Shown here: piece after piece, positions 58,311-64,000 of the stretch
How positions within the stretch are numbered: position 1 is the first letter of the stretch
Layout of the letters: every line of letters begins with the position of its first letter
Origin: Larix kaempferi
Lineage: Eukaryota > Streptophyta > Pinopsida > Pinales > Pinaceae
Assembly: GCA_027924585.1 (NCBI GenBank)
Contig: BSBM01000299.1
Coordinates: forward strand, 33,022,001 to 33,086,000
DNA: 64,000 nucleotides
Reading direction: 5' to 3'
Translations under genes and position numbers: made by a program
Notes under the pieces: generated by a model
Told to the model about the DNA's origin: nothing
Seen by the model: only the letters and a program-made list of their open reading frames with translations
Databases searched by the model: none

Positions 58311-59452
58311 TGTTAATTTTTTATCTTTAATTCGGAAATACAATAGTACTTGAAATCAATTAACAATCACAACCATAAGCATTCACATACGACACATAAA
58401 TTTACCCTGGGGAAACCCTATAACTTAAGGGAGAGAACCCCGACAAAATATTCCTTAGTATATTGATTGATAACATAGAATGACTTGCTTCATAATTAGT
58501 ATATTACATCAAGCCACCCTGGTGCATATATCAGAGCAAGAGAGATAGATAAATAAGAGAAACTTAGAAGAATAAATCTCCACTCAACCAATTCGTTAAT
58601 ATTGGTCACATGCACAAATTGCCTTTAATAGAATTCGCTCCAATATTAGATACATCAATCCTGCATGGCAAAGTGTGCCATACATCTCATGCAATGGCTT
58701 TAACTCTAAGTGTTGACTTCGAGATGAACTCACGTTTTAACTGGATGCTAGACCACTTAGTTAGGTGGCTAACTTAAGTGTCGTCATGCAAGTGTCGTCT
58801 TTTAGTTTAATATGTCACCATGCAAGTACTCAGTTAACTAAATCTTCTTTGTTATCACTTAGTTACCTCTTTTAATTGAAGTCTTTATCATCAACGAAGT
58901 GTGAAAATTGAATTCTCTCTTATCTTATCACATCTTATCTTTATCTCTTGTCTTATCTGCATGGTCCACATATGCCAACTAAATTAATTCTCGTATAAAA
59001 TATACTAAGGAGATTTTCCCAATGATGTGATAATCTTGTTCTACTATCGTTCCAAGTGGTCATATGATAAAGTGATTCACTCTAGAGGTGGCCAGTCTCT
59101 AGAGGAGACTTAATAACTCAACCATGGTTAGTAGTACATTGCACACCATTCATGATTCGACATCCAAAGCATTACTTCAACACACGAGGCACCACCTCAA
59201 CACATGAGGATCTGTCTTGACACACAAGACCTTAGCCTTAACAAGCAAGACTGCACAACATCATCACTTTGACAAACAAGGTACTTACCTCAACACATGA
59301 GGTTTATTCATTCTTGAGTCCAACTCAATATTCTTCTCCAAGTTTCCCGAGTCCAACTTATGATCCTACAAGGCACTACCTTGACACATGAGGCTCAATC
59401 TTAACACACAAGATTGACTTGGAGAATGGCTCATGATGCGGTAACTTTAACA
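58311..59452 (-). mobile_element. 5' LTR of copia P (inverted)
   Basis: 1,142 bp, TGTTAAAGTTACC...TTAACA on the minus strand. Closely related to the LTR at 62072-63244 in the opposite orientation. Carries short repeats such as 'CAACACATGAGG' and 'TTGACACACAAG'. The flanking 5 bp read TAGAC in element orientation. Confidence 0.93.
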
Positions 59453-59663
59453 GTCTAATGCAATACTACTCGAAGGGGTACCAATATGGTTTACAAGGGC
59501 ATCCAACTAGGTGAAACCTCTTGTATTTCTTGCATGTAGTCTTCCCTTACCATATATATACCTATTGAATGAGAGATCATTATGTTATTTATAGACGTAG
59601 GAACATGTCTCTAGCCTTAAAACAATCTAAAAACTTTGGCACAAGAAAATGCTCTTATACCAA
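59453..59663 (-). other. Leader and primer site of a further copia element Q
   Basis: The minus strand has TGGTATAAGAGC at about 59651-59662 adjacent to the LTR at 59664-60128: a PBS with one change. The rest is a short piece of leader cut off by the LTR of P. Confidence 0.55.
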
Positions 59664-60128
59664 TGTTATGTACCTTAATAGCATAATAGGAAACTCATAG
59701 TAGAAATAACATAATAAAGCAAGATTTTAGAACGAAAAAGGACAAAATTACCACAACAATAAACAATTATAGATAACCAAAGATCATAATAGCAACATCT
59801 TTATGGATGAAAGCAATGTTCACTTGCCTTTTCAAGGGGGCAACCTCCAAATGAGCAGAGCATTGACTATAATATACTTCACAAGGCATCTTATTACATT
59901 GGTTATACTCCTTTATATAGTTTATAGGGAAGGAACTTTCTAGGAAGCAGAACCTTCTAGCAAACCTTCTTACTGAAGGAACTTTCTAGTAGGTGGAACC
60001 TTATAGTAAGTCTTCTTACAAATATTGCTTTCACACTATATCTACGTATGGGTATTATTTAATATAGATGGCCTTGATACATAGAAACCTATCTATCTAT
60101 TTAATGGGATTAGGGTAGGACCCTAACA
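59664..60128 (-). mobile_element. LTR of copia element Q
   Basis: 465 bp. On the minus strand TGTTAGGGTCC...GTACATAACA, followed by a PBS. Its outer end lies six bases from the point where copia P coding sequence restarts. No partner LTR in the window. Confidence 0.65.
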
Positions 60129-60134
60129 TATGCC

Positions 60135-62071
60135 AACAAAGCTTATAGAATATATGTTCCAGGACAAAGGAACATTGAAGTCAGCAGAGATGTAACATTC
60201 CATGAAGAGGCTTCCTTCAAGTGCTCCAAAGAACTTCAATGTGATTCAAATATGGAGGAGCATGATACTCCCATGATGGAGGACCTATTTTATGATTCTC
60301 TCCTTTCAGATGTTGAGAGGGAGAAGTCAAAAGAGCCTACAAATCTGCTTGACCTTGAAGAGCCAATAGAACTGGTAGAAAGATCTATTGAAGAGCCTAC
60401 ATGGTGTTGAGACATTCTGCAAGAGGCAAAAAGCACCATTTGGAACATCCAGAGAACAAAAGAGACCTGACAGATATGCAGGATATGTACCTCAGACGAG
60501 TCACATCGGTGATTCATAACCCACCCCACATGAACAAGCTGTTAAGCAACAAGTATGGAAAGATGTCATGGTGGAAGAATACAAATCCATCATGAATAAA
60601 GATGTGTGGGAAGTGGCTCCTAAACCTAAATGGAAGTCAATAGTAACTTCCAAGTGGATTTATAGAATCAAACATGCAGCTGATGGCAGTATTGAAAAGT
60701 ACAAAGCAAGATTTGTAACTTGTGGTTTCTCATAGAAAGAAGGAATAGACTATGATGAGACATTCGCTCTTGGGGCCAGGCACACTACTATTTGAGCCAT
60801 AATTTCCCTTGCTTCAGTTTTGGGGTGGAAACTTCACCAAATGGATGTGAAGACTTACTTTCTCAATGGAGAAGTTGAGGAAGAAGTAGACATACAACAA
60901 CTTGAGGGTGTTTTTAGTCCATGGGAAGGAGTCTCATGTGTGCAAACTTAAGAAATACTTGTATGGGATTAAGCAGGTCCTGAGGGCCTGGTATTCGAGG
61001 ATTGATAACTATCTTCAGAGCTATTCGTTGGGCTTCTCCAAAAGCGAAGATGACCCCAACATGTACTTCAACGTTGTGAAGAACCAACCACTGATCTCGC
61101 TTCTCTATGTTGATGACTTGTTCCTTACTGGAGAGGAACAATAGATAGCTCGATGCAAGAGGGGGCTCACTTATGAGTTCGAAATGAAATACTTGGGTCT
61201 TATGCATTACTTTCTTGGTCTGGAAGTTTGGAAAAGGAAAGATGAGATTTTTATTTCTCAAGGAAAGTACACAGTTGATGTGTTGTGCGAGTTTGGTATG
61301 ATGGATTGTAAATCCATGTCTACACCAATGATTTATAATCTCAAGGAACTACATGAGTCTAATTCTGGATTGGATCTAGTGGATCCTGCCATCTATATAC
61401 AACTCATTGGTTCCTTGATGTATTTGATACATAGTAGACCATACATGTGTTATGCAGTGAATATCATGAGTCAGTTCATGTCTGAGCCAAGATATATCCA
61501 TTGGGTTGTTGCCAAGCAAGTGCTTAGATACCTTCGAGGTACTATTGCTTATGGACTCATATATGCTTCCAGTGGAGGAGTGATGCTACTTGGTTATGTT
61601 GACTCCGACTGCGGTGGTAGTATTATGGACCGAAAGAGTACATCTAGATTTTGTTTTAGCATGGGATCAACTATGATCTCTTGGTCCAGCAGGAAGCAGG
61701 GCTTCGTAACCCAGAGTACTACAGAAGCATAGTATATTGTAGCTAGTACCGCCTGCCGGGAATCTGTGTGGATTAGGAATCTACTTGTTGGGTTGTTCGA
61801 TGAGAAGCTTAAGACTATTGTCATTCACTTTGACAATCAAAGCTGCATCAATCTCTCAGAAAACCCCGCGTTTCACGACAGATCGAAACACATTGAGATG
61901 GAGTACCACTACATCGGAGACATGGTCCAGAGAGGTGCCATAAGACTTCAGTACATTGCTACTAATGATCAAATAGAATATATGTTGACAAATACTTTGT
62001 CTCTGATGAAGTACAGGTACTTCCAAGACAATCTTGGCATGGTAAAGAATGCCTCCCTTGCTGGGAGGGAG
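60135..62071 (+). pseudogene. Copia element P, 3' half: linker, reverse transcriptase, RNase H
   Basis: Starts in mid-polyprotein with 'KAYRIYVPGQRNIEVSRDVT' near 60139, which follows directly on 'GYSESS' of the inverted 5' half. RT: 'KWIYRIKHAADGSIEKYKA' at 60652-60708, 'QMDVKTYFLNGEVEEEV' near 60839, catalytic 'YVDDLF' near 61109, 'LGLMHYFLGLEVW' near 61195. RNase H: 'GYVDSDCGG' near 61595; TAG at 61730-61732 lies in the 'AEAEY'-type motif. Ends 'AREC' just before the LTR (TAA formed at the LTR start). At least five stops, including TAG 60736 and TAG 61142. The polypurine tract GGGAGGGAG is at 62063-62071. Confidence 0.92.
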
Positions 62072-63244
62072 TGTTAAAGTTACAGCATCATGAGTCATTC
62101 TCCAAGTCAATCTTGTGTGTCAATATTGAGCCTCGTGTGTCAAGGTAGTGCCTTATAAGAGCCTGAGTTGGACTTAGGAAACTTGGAGAATAATCTTGAG
62201 TTGGACTCAAGAATGAATAAACCTCATGTGTTGAGGTAAGTACTTTGTATGTCAAAGTGATGATGTTGTACATTCTTTCTTGTCAAGGCTAAGGTCTTGT
62301 GTGTCAAGATAGATCCTCATGTGTTGAGGTAATGCTTTGCATGTCGAAGCATAAATGGTGTGTTATGTACTACTAACCATGGTTGAGCTATTAAGTCTCC
62401 TCTAGAGACTGGCCACCTCTAGAGTGAATTACTTTAGCATATGACCACTTGGAACGATAGTAGAACAAGATGATCACATCATTGGGAAAATCTCCTTAGT
62501 ATATTTGATATGATAATTAATTAAGATGGCACATGTGGACCATGAAAATAAGACAAGAGATACAAATAAGATGTGATATGATAAGAGAGAATTCGATTTG
62601 CACACTTCAATGATGATAAAGACTTCAATTAAAAGAGTTAACTAAGTGATAACAAAGAAGATCTAGTTAACTAAGTACTTGCATGACGACACTTGAGTTT
62701 CTACACTTGCATGATGACACTTGAGTTAAACTAAAAGACGACACTTGAGTTACGATACTTGCATGACGACACCTAAGTTAGCCACCTTACTAAGTGGTCT
62801 AGCATCCAGTTAAAAGGTGAGTTCATCTCGAATTCGGCACTTAGAGTTAAAGCCATTGCACGAGATGTATGGCACACTTTTCCATGCAGGATCGATGTAT
62901 CCAATATTGGAGCGAATTCTATTAAAGGCAATTTGTGCATGTGACCAATATTAGCGAATTGGTTGAGTGGATATTTATTCTTCTAAGTTTCTCTTCTTTA
63001 TCTATCTCTCTTGCTTTGATATATGCACCGGGGGTGCTTGATGTAATATGTTGATTGTGAAGTAAGTCATTCTCTGCTATCAATCAATATAATAAGGAAT
63101 ATTTTGCTGGGGTTTTATCCCTCAAGTTATAGAGGGTTTCCCTAGGGTAAATTTATGTGTCGTATGTGAATTCTTATGCTTATGATTGTTAATTGATTTC
63201 AAGTACTATTGTATTTCTAAATTAAAGATAATAAAAAATTAACA
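62072..63244 (+). mobile_element. 3' LTR of copia P
   Basis: 1,173 bp, TGTTAAAGTTACAG...AAAATTAACA, directly after the PPT. Near mirror image of 59452-58311. The following 5 bp, TAGAA, match TAGAC at the other LTR in four positions. Confidence 0.93.
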
Positions 63245-63849
63245 TAGAAAACACTCGAATATGAAAATTTTCACTTCCACGTACCCTTGGGTATATTGGA
63301 AGTCCCCTAGGGAACTTGAAACCAAATGTAGGTAATCCAATCAATCGTCTTGATGCTATAGTGGCACCAAGCACAACACTTGAGAAGATTACTCTCTAGT
63401 AACTATGTGGCTAGGTAGTATAAGTAAGGGAACAATCGAGCCTCCTTAGTCAGTGCCCTGAGAGACTGAGTCGAGTACTACTATTGGACCCCATAATTAT
63501 ATCATAAATCTATAGCACATGCCATTCCCTTGTCCTTAGGACCTTGGAAGCACCTCCCTCCATGAATAGCCTATGAAATTCCCACATAATTTGTATCTCC
63601 AATGAAAAAATATTGTTTTCCGGGTGTTGGTTAAGAGATCTGGCTCTGCATGTCCCTTGGCTACACCCTGAGGCTGGGTGCCTTCTCACGCAGGGATTTG
63701 TTGCCCGCCATCGAGCCCTATTCGGCCTCGGGCCCTTAGCCTTTCTGATCCTTCCCCCCCTCTCTTGCTCGCCCCTCCCTCTGCAACCCTAGTTTCTCCT
63801 TCCTTCTAGTTTTTTCCTCCTTGGCCTCCTCGGCCCACCTCTGGCCCTC
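63245..63849 (+). other. Flank of copia P, then GC-rich LINE 5' untranslated region
   Basis: 63245-63600 has no gene. From about 63620 the sequence becomes C-rich ('CCTTCCCCCCCTCTCTTGC') and leads into the ORF1 start at 63850, as in a LINE 5' UTR. Confidence 0.5.
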
Positions 63850-64000
63850 ATGGCCTCGGATTCTAACATCCCTCCCGACCTAGCCAATTTTTTGAAGCTT
63901 CTAACCTCCTCAGGTAAGAAGCCCCTCTCCTCTGCTCAACAAAAGTTTGTGAAGAAACTCGACGATATTCCGATTGTAGCATTGCCGATGGCTCTGCCTT
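63850..64000 (+). CDS. Start of a LINE ORF1, cut by the window edge
   Basis: ATG 63850, open to the window end (50 codons). 'KFVKKLDDIPIVALP' matches the N-terminal region of the ORF1 at 55295-55083, so this is the same LINE family on the plus strand. No stop seen so far. Whether the copy is intact lies outside the window. Confidence 0.75.
   Translation, partial: MASDSNIPPDLANFLKLLTSSGKKPLSSAQQKFVKKLDDIPIVALPMALP

Overview
This window is plant nuclear DNA made almost entirely of nested transposable elements; I see no intact host housekeeping gene, rRNA or tRNA. Evidence for a plant: Ty1/copia elements with tRNA-iMet primer-binding sites, a Ty3/gypsy Tat-lineage element with a tRNA-Arg-type primer site and an extra archaeal-type RNase H, L1-type LINEs carrying APE endonuclease, RT, zf-RVT and RNase H, a CACTA-type terminus, and canonical GT-AG introns. 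The density and layering of repeats suggest a large-genome seed plant, but the species cannot be told from the sequence.

Layout. 1-2868: decayed copia element C1 (+). 3849-7055: an unrecognised ~1,069-codon frame on the minus strand, broken by three in-frame stops, with its own TATA box and ACGT-core motifs upstream. 7980-9251: tandem repeats ending at a copia LTR (9252-9822, +). 9823-12599: copia element C2 (-), gag only. 13243-15185: decayed gypsy gag-protease (-). 15728-19148: minisatellite, weak exon-like remnants and a CACTA-like end. 19150-20750: LINE ORF1 remnant (-).

20756-42189 is a very large LTR-type insertion (TGTAA...TTACA, TSD ATATC) that itself contains a 1,698-bp tandem duplication. 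A complete-ended 15.5-kb Tat-lineage gypsy element (22364-37908, 968-bp LTRs, TSD ACAAT) lies inside one duplicate; the other duplicate keeps the empty site. The Tat element encodes a very long proline-rich Gag, PR-RT-RH-IN, a separate second RNase H, and, on the opposite strand, a spliced gene with its own TATA box, a noncoding first exon and two introns. 43069-48266 is a small non-autonomous copia element (TSD ATTAT) whose right LTR holds a 2.77-kb solo LTR (TSD TGAAA). 48272-56507 is older LINE-derived sequence interrupted by a nearly full-length LINE (49307-55554). 56508-63244 is one copia element cut in two by an inversion: its 5' half (LTR-gag-PR-IN) runs on the minus strand, its 3' half (RT-RH-LTR) on the plus strand, and the two halves join at one codon. 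The window ends in the start of another LINE ORF1 (63850-64000, +).

Most coding frames are interrupted by stops rather than frameshifts, and most of the stops are explainable as CAG, CAA or CGA changed to TAG, TAA or TGA (or TGG to TAG), as expected for deamination of methylated cytosine in silenced repeats. The best candidates for something undescribed are the antisense spliced gene in the Tat element and the unrecognised 3849-7055 gene.
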